NCBI GenBank assembly: GCA_052139695.1
Contig: JBKQWF010000217.1
Location: 1 to 64,000, forward strand
Length of the DNA: 64,000 nt
Direction of reading: 5' to 3'
Origin: PLGF01 sp052139695
Lineage (GTDB): Bacteria; Verrucomicrobiota; Verrucomicrobiia; Limisphaerales; Palsa-1400
Part shown: positions 23,553-33,274 of the stretch, piece after piece
How positions within the stretch are numbered: the stretch's first letter is position 1
How the letters are laid out: each line of letters starts with the position of its first letter
Program-made: the position numbers and the translations under genes
The notes under the pieces: model-generated
What the model was told of the DNA's origin: nothing
The model's input: only the letters and a program-made list of their open reading frames with translations
Database searches by the model: none

Positions 23553-24953
23553 TCACTGCTTTTTGACACGGGCTTCGCCGCCGGGGATGTCTTCGATGAC
23601 CCAACCCTTGGTTTGAATTTCGTTGCGAATGGCATCCGCCCGTTTGAAATCTTTCGCTTTGCGCGCGGACTGGCGCTCGGCCAGCAAGGCTAGAACTTCC
23701 GCGGGGACTGATTGCTCCACCCGGCCCAGGCCCAAAACAGTATCGATCTTCCCCCAGGCAGCCAAAGCGGACGCCGCTTGGGGCGCATTCATTTGGCCGG
23801 CGGCGAGCAGACGATTGTTGTCGCGCACCCAATCAAAGATCGCACCCCAGGCGGCGGAGACATTCAGGTCTTCATCCAGCGCCGCGGTGAATTTGCCGAG
23901 GAGGGCGTTGTCCGGCGTCGCGGCGGCGCTTCCGCCAGCCTGCCGCAGCTTGTTGAGGCAGTCGTCCAGGCGGCCGAGCGCCGCGCGTCCGGCTCGCAGG
24001 CCGTCCAAAGTGAAGTTGAACGGCTCGCGGTAATGAGCGGTCAGCAGGAGGTATCGAATCTCCCGGCCGTTGAACCCCCTCTGCAAAAGATCGCGCAGTG
24101 TAAAAAAGTTGCCGAGGCTTTTGCTCATTTTCTTGTTTTCGACCAGGAGATGAGCGCCGTGCAACCAATACTTGACAAACGGGCGTCCGGCGCCCTGGCT
24201 TTGCGCGATCTCGTTTTCGTGATGCGGAAAAATCAAATCTTCGCCCCCGAGGTGGAGATCAAAGCCGGGCCCCAGCAATTCCATGCTCATGGCGCTGCAT
24301 TCAATATGCCAGCCCGGACGGCCTTCTCCCCACGGGCTGGTCCAGAACACGGACCCATCGTCGGGGGTTCGTCCTTTCCACAGGGCGAAATCCGCCAGGG
24401 CATCCTTGGCGTAATCGTCGCTGGCCACCCGTTGGCCGGGGCGCATTTGCTCGAAATTCAGGTTGAGCAACTGGCCGTAACGGCCGCCGGAGCGCTGGTA
24501 TTTCTCAATGCTAAAATAAACGGAACCATCCGGCGTCCGATAGGTCATGCCCCGGTCGGCCAATGCCTGAATGAGCGCGATAATTTCCCCCATGTGTTCC
24601 GTGGCGTGCGGGGTTTCATGCGGGCGCAGGCAGCCGAGCGCTTGCAAGTCTTCAAAAAATGCCTGTTCGTATTTTGCGGTGTATTCCCGCAACGTGCTCT
24701 TGGCTTCGTTCACCCGTTTAATGATCTTGTCCTCGACATCCGTAACGTTCGTGACATGGCGCACCCCATAGCCCTTGAACTGGAGATAACGCCGCGTCAG
24801 GTCGGCGAAGACAAAGGTGCGGAAGTTGCCGATATGCGCAAAATCGTGGACGGTAGGGCCGCAGCAATAGAGACCGACATTCTTCCCGGTTGGGTCCAGC
24901 GGAACAAATTCCTGCGTTTGCCGCGAAAGTGTGTTGAACAGTTTAAATGCCAT
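23553..24953 (-). CDS. cysS: Cysteinyl-tRNA synthetase
   Basis: This 466-residue class I aminoacyl-tRNA synthetase charges tRNA-Cys (EC 6.1.1.16). The zinc-binding Cys in YCCGPTVHDFAHIGNFRTF precedes the HIGN motif, GWHIECSAMS carries further zinc ligands, and KKMSKSLGNFF is the KMSKS loop. The C-terminal anticodon-recognition domain ends with the usual AIRNEIQTKGWVIEDIPGG segment. Length and domain order are normal. It is divergent from the histidine kinase gene; the 195-base gap shows no clear promoter. Confidence 0.97.
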   Translation of the reverse strand: MAFKLFNTLSRQTQEFVPLDPTGKNVGLYCCGPTVHDFAHIGNFRTFVFADLTRRYLQFKGYGVRHVTNVTDVEDKIIKRVNEAKSTLREYTAKYEQAFFEDLQALGCLRPHETPHATEHMGEIIALIQALADRGMTYRTPDGSVYFSIEKYQRSGGRYGQLLNLNFEQMRPGQRVASDDYAKDALADFALWKGRTPDDGSVFWTSPWGEGRPGWHIECSAMSMELLGPGFDLHLGGEDLIFPHHENEIAQSQGAGRPFVKYWLHGAHLLVENKKMSKSLGNFFTLRDLLQRGFNGREIRYLLLTAHYREPFNFTLDGLRAGRAALGRLDDCLNKLRQAGGSAAATPDNALLGKFTAALDEDLNVSAAWGAIFDWVRDNNRLLAAGQMNAPQAASALAAWGKIDTVLGLGRVEQSVPAEVLALLAERQSARKAKDFKRADAIRNEIQTKGWVIEDIPGGEARVKKQ

Positions 24954-25148
24954 CGGCGCTGTGGTATCCTTGCGCCGCGATTATTTCAATCCTCCAGTGG
25001 AAGTTTTCCAACAGAATGCGGGCGGAAAAGGCGGCCTGCGGCCGAGGCTGGAGCGACTCTAAGTCATTGTTTAGATTGCGTGCCAGCGAAAAATGCCTTT
25101 TACTAGTGTGACAAAATGGCGCGGATGACAGCACTTTAAGAATGATCT

Positions 25149-26444
25149 ATGGCGGCGGCAAAATCCAGTTTTCTGGATCGAATCCTTGGACGCATTGGGC
25201 GGCTGGATGCGGAAGGCTTGCAAACGGTGGTGCAGCGGCTGGCGCGCGAAAGGAGCTTTCTTGAGACGGTGTTCAACGCCATTGAAGACGGCGTGCTGGT
25301 GATCGACGAGCATGGCCGCGTCATTTACTTCAACCAGGCCGCGACAGGGTTGCTCAACTGGAACCCGTCGGAAGTGGAAGGCCGCTCGATCGCGGATTTC
25401 TTGCCGGAGCTGGACTGGGCTACTTTGAGCGCGCCAAGCCCGGAAGGGCGGCAGCGCACGACCCGGCATGAATTTGAAGTGACCTATCCGCGCCCCAGGT
25501 TCCTCAGGGTCTATGCCGCCCCGGTTGAGGCCGAGGGGAAGGGCAGTTCGGGCATGGCTTTGATCCTGCACGATGCGACGGAGGCGCGGCAGCAGACTTT
25601 TGAGGCGATCGAGAGTGAGCGCGTCCACTCGTTGAGCGTGCTGGCTGCCAGCGTGGCGCATGAGATCGGCAACCCGCTCAACGCCTTGCATATCCATCTG
25701 CAATTGATGTCGCGCCAGGTGAAGAAGCTAATCGAACCGGGGACAGTCCCGATGCGGCCTTTTCGGCGGGGCAGGCCGCAAAAGGACCCTGAGATCGCGG
25801 AAGTCGCGCAACGGTTGGAGCATTACCTGGAAGTGGCGAAAGGTGAAATCACGCGGCTGGATTATATCGTAACGCAGTTTTTGCAGGCCTTGCGTCCTTC
25901 GCCGCCGCAATTGGCCGCCGGCTCGTTGAACGACGCGGCCCGCCAAACGCTGGAATTGCTTCAGCCTGAGCTGGACAACCGGGGGCTGAGGGTTAAAGAG
26001 GTATTGGCGCAGCGCTTGCCTTTGGCGCCCATGGACGTCGGCCAAATCAAACAGGTATTGATGAATTTGATCAAAAACGCCATGCAAGCGATGACGCGCG
26101 ACGGTGTTTTGACGATTGAGACCGGCAGCGCGGCCGATTCTGTTTGGATCAGCGTGAGCGATACTGGAGGAGGGATTGCGCCGGACAAGATCAACCACAT
26201 TTTTGAACCTTTTTACACCACCAAAAAGAAAGGGACCGGCTTGGGCCTAATGATTGTCCAGCGCATTATGCGCCAGCACGGCGGGCATATAGAATTGGAG
26301 AGCCGGGTAGGGCAGGGGACCACTTTTCGCCTGCGCCTGCCACTGCGCGAGCGGCAACCGCGGCTCCTCGCCGCCAACAAGACTGAGACCGCAGACCATG
26401 AGCAACGAGACCAAAACCAATCCAACACTCCTGATCGTGGATGA
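25149..26444 (+). CDS. PAS-domain sensor histidine kinase (NtrB-like)
   Basis: This 431-residue cytoplasmic kinase has a PAS domain (about 30-150, VFNAIEDGVLVIDEHGRVIY), a dimerisation/phosphoacceptor domain with SVAHEIGNPLNALHIHL, and an ATPase domain with N box LMNLIKNAMQAM, G1 VSDTGGGIAPD, F box IFEPFYTTKKKG and G2 GTGLGLMI. No membrane helix or signal peptide is present. It overlaps the following NtrC-type regulator by 47 bases, so the two form a cognate pair. The start ATG at 25149 is preceded by a weak ribosome-binding site. The signal sensed by PAS is unknown; its location next to polysaccharide genes suggests control of EPS production. Confidence 0.92.
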   Translation: MAAAKSSFLDRILGRIGRLDAEGLQTVVQRLARERSFLETVFNAIEDGVLVIDEHGRVIYFNQAATGLLNWNPSEVEGRSIADFLPELDWATLSAPSPEGRQRTTRHEFEVTYPRPRFLRVYAAPVEAEGKGSSGMALILHDATEARQQTFEAIESERVHSLSVLAASVAHEIGNPLNALHIHLQLMSRQVKKLIEPGTVPMRPFRRGRPQKDPEIAEVAQRLEHYLEVAKGEITRLDYIVTQFLQALRPSPPQLAAGSLNDAARQTLELLQPELDNRGLRVKEVLAQRLPLAPMDVGQIKQVLMNLIKNAMQAMTRDGVLTIETGSAADSVWISVSDTGGGIAPDKINHIFEPFYTTKKKGTGLGLMIVQRIMRQHGGHIELESRVGQGTTFRLRLPLRERQPRLLAANKTETADHEQRDQNQSNTPDRG

Positions 26445-27768
26445 CGAAAAGCCGACGCGCGACGGATTGCGCGCCGCGCTGGAGGAGCACTACGATGTCT
26501 GGGTGGCGGAGGATGCCAAGGCCGCCACGGCCTTGCTGGAGGAATCGAATTTCGATGTACTATTGACAGACTTTCGGCTGCCGCAGGAGGACGGAATGAA
26601 GCTTATTGCCCGGGCCAAATCGCTGGCTAATCCCCCGGTTTGCATCTTGATGACCGCGTACGGCTCGGAAGAACTGGCCGTGGAAGCGATGAAGCAGGGG
26701 GCCGATGATTACATCGCCAAAGGGCGGCTGCAAATTGACGAGCTGGAGATGCGGATCGGACGGGCTTTGCGGCGGCGGCATTTGGAAGTGGAAAACGTCG
26801 CCTTGCGCCAGCAATTGCAGTCCAAGTTCGGCTTCGACAATGTCATCGGAGAATCGCCGGCGATGGGCGAAGTGTTCGACGTGGTGCGGCAGGTCGCGCC
26901 GACCCGCACGACGGTTTTGCTCCTCGGCGAGAGCGGAACGGGAAAGGAACTGATCGCCAAAGCGATCCACCAATTGAGTCCGCGCGCTCAATTGCCCATG
27001 GTCACGGTGCATTGCGCCGCGCTCGCGCCGACGCTGTTGGAAAGCGAGCTTTTCGGGCATGAAAAAGGAGCCTTTACCGGCGCCTATGAACGCCGTGTCG
27101 GACGATTTGAACAGGCGCAGGGCGGCACGCTTTTCCTGGATGAGATTGGGGAAATTGACCAGACGTTGCAGGTCAAATTGCTGCGCTTTCTGGGCGAGCG
27201 CACGTTTGAACGCGTCGGATCAAATAAGACGCTGACAGCCGATGTGCGGCTGGTCGCGGCGACCAATAAGGACTTGGAGGAACAGATCAAGGCGGGCAAA
27301 TTCCGCGAGGATTTGTATTTCCGCCTTGCGGTCGTCCAGATTACCCTGCCGCCTTTGCGGGAACGGACCGGCGATATTGTCTTGCTGGCGCGGGTGTTTC
27401 TGGAAGAGTTTGCCGCCGAGAACAATAAAAAGGTGAACGAGTTTACACCTGACGCCCTGGAAGCGCTGATGAATTACGCCTGGCCCGGCAACGTGCGGGA
27501 ACTGCGCACCGCCATCGAACATGCGGTCGTGCTTTCGCGCGGCGACAAGGTGGGCCTCCGGGATTTGCCGCCAGCCTTGAGAGGTGTGGGAACAAAGTTC
27601 AGCGCTCCCGCCCCATCGGATTTGACGGTGGCGGAAGGGGAGAAACATCTCATCCTGCGCGCCCTCAAGGAGAGCGACGGCAATCGGACCACCGCGGCAA
27701 AAAAGCTGGGGTTGAGCCGCCGGACTTTGCATCGGAAATTGCACCTTTACCATTTGGAGGGCACCTAA
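26398..27768 (+). CDS. Sigma-54-dependent response regulator (NtrC family)
   Basis: This 456-residue activator has a receiver domain (about 10-125, with LLIVDDEKPTRDG and the phosphoacceptor Asp in LLTDFRLP), an AAA+ domain (about 145-380; Walker A GESGTGKE, sigma-54 contact loop GAFTGA, Walker B GGTLFLDEIGE, arginine region FREDLYFRL) and a Fis-type helix-turn-helix (NRTTAAKKLGLSRRTLHRKL). It activates transcription by sigma-54 polymerase. It overlaps its kinase gene at the 5' end and is followed directly by the glycosyltransferase gene, whose GTG start touches its stop. No sigma-54 promoter was confidently found in this window. Confidence 0.95.
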   Translation: MSNETKTNPTLLIVDDEKPTRDGLRAALEEHYDVWVAEDAKAATALLEESNFDVLLTDFRLPQEDGMKLIARAKSLANPPVCILMTAYGSEELAVEAMKQGADDYIAKGRLQIDELEMRIGRALRRRHLEVENVALRQQLQSKFGFDNVIGESPAMGEVFDVVRQVAPTRTTVLLLGESGTGKELIAKAIHQLSPRAQLPMVTVHCAALAPTLLESELFGHEKGAFTGAYERRVGRFEQAQGGTLFLDEIGEIDQTLQVKLLRFLGERTFERVGSNKTLTADVRLVAATNKDLEEQIKAGKFREDLYFRLAVVQITLPPLRERTGDIVLLARVFLEEFAAENNKKVNEFTPDALEALMNYAWPGNVRELRTAIEHAVVLSRGDKVGLRDLPPALRGVGTKFSAPAPSDLTVAEGEKHLILRALKESDGNRTTAAKKLGLSRRTLHRKLHLYHLEGT

Positions 27769-29529
27769 GTGACGCTGCAGGAATGCATCCATCATTTGGA
27801 GGAGGGAGCGGGCGCCGGCTCTCTCAAGGTCGTCGCGGTCCTTCTTGCGTTCGTCGCTTTTGCCTGCCTGTATGACCTGCCATCGTTTCAGGGATTTGCC
27901 AGCGAGGAGCCGATGGAGACGGCGCAATTGGCCAGGAATCTGTCCCAAGGCCGCGGCTACGTCACCAAATCGATTCGGCCATTATCCATAGCGCTGTGGC
28001 AAAAAAAAGCCGGCCCCGCGAAGGGGCAGCGTTCCGTTCCTCTCCCGATGCCCGACCTGAATAATCCGCCGCTGTATCCGCTGCTCCTGGCGGGAGTCAT
28101 GAAGGTGTTGCCCTTTCATTTTACGGCCACCGATTACTGGTTTTACCAGCCGGAACGATTAATCGCCGTGTTTAATCAGCTCATCTTTTTTGCCGCGGTC
28201 CTGCTCCTTTTTCGCATCGCCCGGCGGCTTTTTGGTTCCTCCGTTGCCTGGGTCTCTTCCATTCTTTTCGCGGCGACCAATCTCTTTTGGAAGTTCAGCG
28301 TTTCAGGTTTATCGACTTTGCTTTTGCTGCTGATTTTCTTGGCGCTGCTGTCGTGCTTGATGCGGATCGAGGAGCGCGAACGTGCAGCGCCAGGGGGCGC
28401 TGGAATGGGATGGGCGCTGCTGGCGGGAGCATTAACCGCATTGGGAGGGCTGACGCGTTACGCGTTTGCCTGGATGGTTATTCCTGTGGTTTTATTTGTT
28501 GCCTGGGTTGCGCCGCGCTCCCGGGCGAGGCTTTGCCTTCCTTTGGTGGCGGCGATGGCGGTGCTCGTAGTTCCTTGGCTGGCGCGGAATTATTCTTTAA
28601 GCGGGAATCTTTTTGGGGAGGCCAGTTATGCCCTGGTGGAGGGGACGCCTCCTTTGGAAGGAGATCACCTGGAACGTTCCTTCAGTCCTGAGAATGCTCT
28701 GCAACGGGTAACGCCCCTGGATGTAGCCGATAAGTTTATCTCCAACGCTTATGGGATGTGGCGGGACGATTTGCCCCGCTTTGGCGGCAATTGGGTATCG
28801 GCTTTTTTTCTGGTTGGGCTGCTCATTCCTTTCCGCGAACCGTCCGTCAGGCGGACCAGGGTATTCCTGGTCTTTTCGCTCGTGCTGTTGTTTGTGGTGC
28901 AGGCTTTTGGACAAACCCACCTGAGCGCCGATTCGCCTGAGATTAACTCGGAGAACCTGCTGCCGCTGCTTGCGCCGCTGGTTTTTGTCTATGGCACTGC
29001 CCTTTTTTTTATGTTGTTCGACCGATTGAACTTGGCCATTCCCCGGGAACGCCGGGCCGTTATTGGAGCCTTCGTCTTTTTCTTTAGCGTGCCCTTCATT
29101 ACTTCGTCGCTGCTTTTGGCGCATGGGACGGTCTTTAACTCCATCTTCTCCCCTTTGCACATTCAGGGCACGGCGGAATTGATGGAACCGCAGGAATTAA
29201 TGATGAGCGATATCCCTGGCGCGGTGGCATGGTACGGGGACCGCAATTGTGCCTGGCTGACGCTGGACAATGATCAGGAGTTCCTGAAACTCAACAAGTT
29301 AGAACTTGTAAAAGCGTTGCTGCTGACGCAGAAAACGACCAACCAGCGGTTTCTCTCGGAAATGATATTGGAACCGTTCAGTTGGAGCCAATTTGTGATG
29401 GAGTGTCAGGCGCAGGGACGGGTGCCGGAAGGCTTTCCCTTAACCAAGCTGCCAGCGGGTTTTTTGCCTTACCAGATGTTTTTGAGCGGCAAGGATCGCT
29501 GGGGCAGTTCGGCCAAGCGGGAGGATTAA
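27769..29529 (+). CDS. ArnT-like membrane glycosyltransferase (GT39/83 type)
   Basis: This 586-residue protein has about 10 transmembrane helices. An acidic pair in the first periplasmic loop (FASEEPMETAQLARNLSQG) resembles the catalytic DE motif of ArnT/PMT polyprenyl-phosphate-sugar transferases. Conserved NNPPLYPLLL and GLTRYAF segments also fit. A soluble periplasmic domain (about 460-580) closes the protein. The GTG start adjoins the regulator's stop, so it shares its transcript. It probably transfers a sugar from a lipid carrier to a periplasmic acceptor, perhaps a polysaccharide intermediate; the acceptor is not visible from sequence. Confidence 0.75.
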   Translation: MTLQECIHHLEEGAGAGSLKVVAVLLAFVAFACLYDLPSFQGFASEEPMETAQLARNLSQGRGYVTKSIRPLSIALWQKKAGPAKGQRSVPLPMPDLNNPPLYPLLLAGVMKVLPFHFTATDYWFYQPERLIAVFNQLIFFAAVLLLFRIARRLFGSSVAWVSSILFAATNLFWKFSVSGLSTLLLLLIFLALLSCLMRIEERERAAPGGAGMGWALLAGALTALGGLTRYAFAWMVIPVVLFVAWVAPRSRARLCLPLVAAMAVLVVPWLARNYSLSGNLFGEASYALVEGTPPLEGDHLERSFSPENALQRVTPLDVADKFISNAYGMWRDDLPRFGGNWVSAFFLVGLLIPFREPSVRRTRVFLVFSLVLLFVVQAFGQTHLSADSPEINSENLLPLLAPLVFVYGTALFFMLFDRLNLAIPRERRAVIGAFVFFFSVPFITSSLLLAHGTVFNSIFSPLHIQGTAELMEPQELMMSDIPGAVAWYGDRNCAWLTLDNDQEFLKLNKLELVKALLLTQKTTNQRFLSEMILEPFSWSQFVMECQAQGRVPEGFPLTKLPAGFLPYQMFLSGKDRWGSSAKRED

Positions 29530-29549
29530 AAAAAACGTGAAATTTTCTT

Positions 29550-29577
29550 TTGACAAAATTTGCCAATACCTATAGAA
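29550..29577 (+). promoter_or_regulatory. Candidate promoter of the EPS export genes
   Basis: TTGACA at 29550-29555 is followed after 15 bases by TATAGAA at 29571, in an A/T-rich stretch preceded by an A-run. The spacer is shorter than the usual 17. It lies about 70 bases upstream of the outer-membrane barrel gene. Confidence 0.4.
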
Positions 29578-29646
29578 CTCAGTTTAGTTGAAAAAACTCC
29601 GTGAACGATGCGTTGGCATCGGGGAGAAGGACACACGTTAAGCTCT

Positions 29647-31002
29647 ATGAAAAAAATTGTTGCTTCTGTTGGATTTGTAGCGTTGGGCGCGGCCACAATG
29701 CAGGCACAGTACGCCCCGAATTTAACCCCACAGGAAATGGCCAAGCCGTGGTCAATTTCCGCCTCGTTGCGCGGTTTTTATGACGACAACTATTTAACCC
29801 AGCCATCCACCTTTCCGACGGGAAACCCGCCTGGGACAGGGCCTGCGTACGGCCATCCGTTGAGCAGCTATGGCATTGAGGTCAGCCCTTCCGCGGCTTT
29901 CAATCATTCCACGGAAGACACCCTCATATCCCTCAGCTACCTTTATGATCTCAAATATTATTTTGAGCATGATTATACCGAGCAAGCCCATCAGGCGAAC
30001 CTGAGGTTTGAACACCGGTTTAGCGACAAATACAAGCTGTCGGTGGCCGACTCCTTCGTCGTGGCGCAGGAGCCGACGTTGATTGATCCGGCGATTGTTT
30101 CAACTCCCCTATTGGCGACCGGTAACAATATCCACAACACCGGCACGGTGGGCTTTGACGCGGACCTGTCGAAAGACTTCTCCTTGCATCTGGGGTATGA
30201 GAACAATCTCTACGCCTATCGCCAAGTCGGTGGAGACGAAACAGGGTTCGACCCTGTCACCGGCGCTATCATTTCCGCCCCTTACAGTTACGCCAGCCGT
30301 GCGGCGGCATTGGATCGAATTGAGCAATTAGGCTCGCTCGATTTGCGCTGGAAAGTCGTGCCTGATACAACCGCGCTCGTGGGGTACCAATACGGCCATA
30401 CTGATTATACCAGCCCGGAAGCGATCATTTATTCTTCGCCGGGGGTGGCTGCTTATAATGCCAACATTCGTAATGCCGATGAACATTTTGGCTACTTCGG
30501 TGTTGACCACAGCTTCACGCCGGACTTCAGCGGATCCATCCGAGGTGGCGCTGAGTACCTTGATTACTACAACATCAAGACGAGCAGGGTTTCTCCCTAT
30601 GTTGATGCCAGTTTGACCGATCAATATCTGCCCAAATGCACGGCCCAAGTCGGGGTGAAACATATCCATAGTTCGACGGACGTTGTGGGTATTTTTGGCG
30701 CCGGCACGCCGGTGCTGGATTCGGACACCACAGTGGGTTACCTCTCGGTGAACCATGCCGTTTCGGACAGGTTGACACTTTCGGCTATGGGGCAGGCGCA
30801 ATTCTCGACTTTCGACGGAGGCGGACTTGGGTTTAACGGCAAGGGTGAAGATTTCTTCGTGGCTGGAATAAACGCCAATTATGCGGTTAATAAGTTCGTT
30901 TCGACAGAAGCCGGATACAATTACAGCAAATTGAATTCCGATCTGCCGGATCGCGGTTATACGCGTAATTTCGTTTATATCGGCGTCCGGGCCACGTACT
31001 AA
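29647..31002 (+). CDS. Outer-membrane beta-barrel protein of EPS cluster
   Basis: This 451-residue protein has a signal peptide (MKKIVASVGFVALGAATMQ, cleavage near QAQ) and a long series of amphipathic strands with alternating aromatic residues (ISLSYLYDLKYYFEHDY, LRFEHRFSDKYKLSVADSF, VSTEAGYNYSKLNS), ending FVYIGVRATY as barrels do. It resembles the outer-membrane proteins found beside Wzc/Wza genes in exopolysaccharide or PEP-CTERM-associated clusters. The ATG at 29647 starts the signal peptide; the longer frame from 29608 is not needed. The tyrosine kinase gene follows after 84 bases. A role in polymer export or as a porin is inferred from position. Confidence 0.7.
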   Translation: MKKIVASVGFVALGAATMQAQYAPNLTPQEMAKPWSISASLRGFYDDNYLTQPSTFPTGNPPGTGPAYGHPLSSYGIEVSPSAAFNHSTEDTLISLSYLYDLKYYFEHDYTEQAHQANLRFEHRFSDKYKLSVADSFVVAQEPTLIDPAIVSTPLLATGNNIHNTGTVGFDADLSKDFSLHLGYENNLYAYRQVGGDETGFDPVTGAIISAPYSYASRAAALDRIEQLGSLDLRWKVVPDTTALVGYQYGHTDYTSPEAIIYSSPGVAAYNANIRNADEHFGYFGVDHSFTPDFSGSIRGGAEYLDYYNIKTSRVSPYVDASLTDQYLPKCTAQVGVKHIHSSTDVVGIFGAGTPVLDSDTTVGYLSVNHAVSDRLTLSAMGQAQFSTFDGGGLGFNGKGEDFFVAGINANYAVNKFVSTEAGYNYSKLNSDLPDRGYTRNFVYIGVRATY

Positions 31003-31086
31003 AATTTAATCGAATAGAATTGACCTTGGGTCAGGAAGGCTGGAACGTATCTTCCAAATACGATCTAGCTTTCTTTTTTTTGAACT

Positions 31087-33249
31087 ATGGATCCTAATGT
31101 AACGACAGGCGACGCACCCGAAACGAAGCTGCATTTTCTGGACTACTGGCGGATCATCCGCTTGCGCCGCAGCCTTATCCTGGTGGTCTTTCTCCTCTGC
31201 GTGATGACCAGCACCCTGCTGACGATCTGGCTGCCCAAGCAGTACTCCAGCATGGTCCGGATTGAGGTGCAGAAGGACAATCCGGAAGTCCCCATGGCCG
31301 AAATGCGGCAGACGTCGATCGGCACGGATCCGTATTTTCTGACGACGCAGTTTAAGATTATTGAGTCGTACTCCATTCTCACCAACGTCATCGACACTCT
31401 GCATTTGGATGAGAAACTGGCCCAGCAAAATGGCTACCCTCATTGGAGCCGGGACGAGACGTTTGATTATTTGTCCAAAAGAGTCTCGGTCGAGCAGACA
31501 CGCATGACCAGCTTGATCGAGATTTCCGTAAGGAACCCGGATGCTCAATTAGCTTCCGACATCGTCAATGGCATCGCGGAAGCCTACAGAAAAGCCCGAT
31601 TGGATGCATGGAGAGAGACTCGCGGCGGCGGAATAACGTCCCTCAGCAACAGGCTTGTTCAAACACAGGCGAGCTTGAAGGAAGAGGAAAACAATCTGGC
31701 CAGTATGCGAACGAATTTGGCTATTGGCGAATTCTATGACCAAAGCCCGGTTAGCAGTGGCACCATCGAATCCGAAGAGCTGAGAGAATGGACGCATGAT
31801 GAAGTGATGGCGGCGGCTGATTACCAGATTTTCAGCAATACCCTTGCGAAACTGTTATCCATCCCGGCTGCAAACCGCGGGGCGGAACTTGCCACGGCCT
31901 ATCCGGGCCACAACGATCCGGAGTTGGCCGAATATGCCATCCGCTTGTCGTCGCAAAAAGACAGAATGGCCCAGGCAAAGAACGAGTTGGGAACAAACCA
32001 TCCGAGCTATACGACGGCCTCGCAACTTTTAGAGAATGCCCAGCGGGATTACGACACAAAAGTCGAAAGAATCATGGACGGCATTCGAACCCGCGTCGAG
32101 ACAGACAAGGCCAATCTTGAAATTATTCGAAGCAATGAGGCGGCTATCAAAAAGGAGCGCAACATCCTGGCGCAGACATACCAGCCTTATTATAATTTAA
32201 AATCCGAAGCCGAAACTCTGCGGAAGGAGCGGGACCTCTTGATGACGCGCCTGCTAGTGGAGGAAACCGAAAAAGAGCAGCCGATGCAGAGCATTGTCCA
32301 AGTGCGTGATCCAGGCCGGGTGGAAAAACGGCCGGTCAGCCCAAAGAGCACGGTGATCATTCCGCTGGGGGTCATTGTTGGCTTGGTGGTTGGTTTGGGC
32401 TTGGCGTTCTTCATCGAATACCTCGACACCAGCGTCAAGACAATCGACGACGTGGAGCGGGCTTTGCAGGCGCCGGTACTGGGCGTTATTCCGCAAAATG
32501 TCGGTGTCATTCTCGACGAGGGGCGGGAAAGCCCGCACGCCGAGGCTTACCGTGTTTTGCGGACCAATTTGCTCTTTTCACGTAAAAACGAGAATTGGAA
32601 CACGATTTCCGTGCTCAGCGGCGGCGCGGGCGAGGGTAAATCGACTACCATCTTCAACCTCGCCACGATTTTCGCCCAGAATGGCCAGCGCGTCCTGGTG
32701 GTTGATTCAGACTTGCGGCGGCCTACCCTGCACAAAATACTTCACGTCTCCAATACCATTGGGTTGACTGATTTCCTTCTTAAGCAGCGCTCGCTGGACG
32801 AGGTCATTCAAAAGACCAAGGTTCCGACTCTGGACTTTTTGGCCAGCGGGAAGCTGCCCAGCAGTTCCATGAGCATTTTGGGCTCGCCGCAAATGAAGGA
32901 GACGATTCAGGAACTCAAGCGCCGCTATGACTTTATCTTTTTCGATTCTCCGCCTTTGCTGGGAATTAGTGATGCCTCAGTGCTCGCCAGCGAAATGGAC
33001 ATGGTGCTGCAGGTGATTCAGTACCGCCGTTATCCGCAGCCGATGACCCTTCGCGCCAAACAGATGATTCTCAAGGTCGGTGGCAACCTGATCGGCATCG
33101 TATTGAACAACATCAACATGAGCCAGGACGAGAGCTACTATTACTACAGTGGTTATTACGAATATCAGTCTCAACAAAAGGACCGCACAGTTGTCGAAGT
33201 CAATGACGCCGCGAAGCCGGCAAAAGTTGAAATTGAACAGAAATATTGA
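31087..33249 (+). CDS. Polysaccharide co-polymerase/tyrosine autokinase (Wzc-like)
   Basis: This 720-residue inner-membrane protein controls polymer length and export in Wzy-type pathways. Domains: Wzz domain with first TM (about 15-100, DYWRIIRLRRSLILVVF), a long periplasmic coiled coil (about 190-400), a second TM (about 418-440, with a preceding PxxP-type KRPVSPKST) and a cytoplasmic BY-kinase domain (about 480-690) with Walker A GGAGEGKST, Walker A' VVDSDLRRP and Walker B FIFFDSPP. The C-terminus has a Tyr cluster (ESYYYYSGYYEYQ), the autophosphorylation sites. It is followed by the Wza-like lipoprotein gene, and the set forms an envelope-spanning export complex. Confidence 0.93.
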   Translation: MDPNVTTGDAPETKLHFLDYWRIIRLRRSLILVVFLLCVMTSTLLTIWLPKQYSSMVRIEVQKDNPEVPMAEMRQTSIGTDPYFLTTQFKIIESYSILTNVIDTLHLDEKLAQQNGYPHWSRDETFDYLSKRVSVEQTRMTSLIEISVRNPDAQLASDIVNGIAEAYRKARLDAWRETRGGGITSLSNRLVQTQASLKEEENNLASMRTNLAIGEFYDQSPVSSGTIESEELREWTHDEVMAAADYQIFSNTLAKLLSIPAANRGAELATAYPGHNDPELAEYAIRLSSQKDRMAQAKNELGTNHPSYTTASQLLENAQRDYDTKVERIMDGIRTRVETDKANLEIIRSNEAAIKKERNILAQTYQPYYNLKSEAETLRKERDLLMTRLLVEETEKEQPMQSIVQVRDPGRVEKRPVSPKSTVIIPLGVIVGLVVGLGLAFFIEYLDTSVKTIDDVERALQAPVLGVIPQNVGVILDEGRESPHAEAYRVLRTNLLFSRKNENWNTISVLSGGAGEGKSTTIFNLATIFAQNGQRVLVVDSDLRRPTLHKILHVSNTIGLTDFLLKQRSLDEVIQKTKVPTLDFLASGKLPSSSMSILGSPQMKETIQELKRRYDFIFFDSPPLLGISDASVLASEMDMVLQVIQYRRYPQPMTLRAKQMILKVGGNLIGIVLNNINMSQDESYYYYSGYYEYQSQQKDRTVVEVNDAAKPAKVEIEQKY

Positions 33250-33274
33250 TTCGATGGATTGTAAGGTTTTAAGC

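Noticed and set aside
23712..25106. 464-codon frame antisense to cysS
   Set aside because: cysS has HIGN and KMSKS motifs; the antisense frame is non-conserved composition.
31003..31086. T-rich stretch after the barrel gene as an intrinsic terminator
   Set aside because: Only a 4-bp stem (GACC/GGTC) precedes it at a distance, and the wzc-like gene follows in the same direction.
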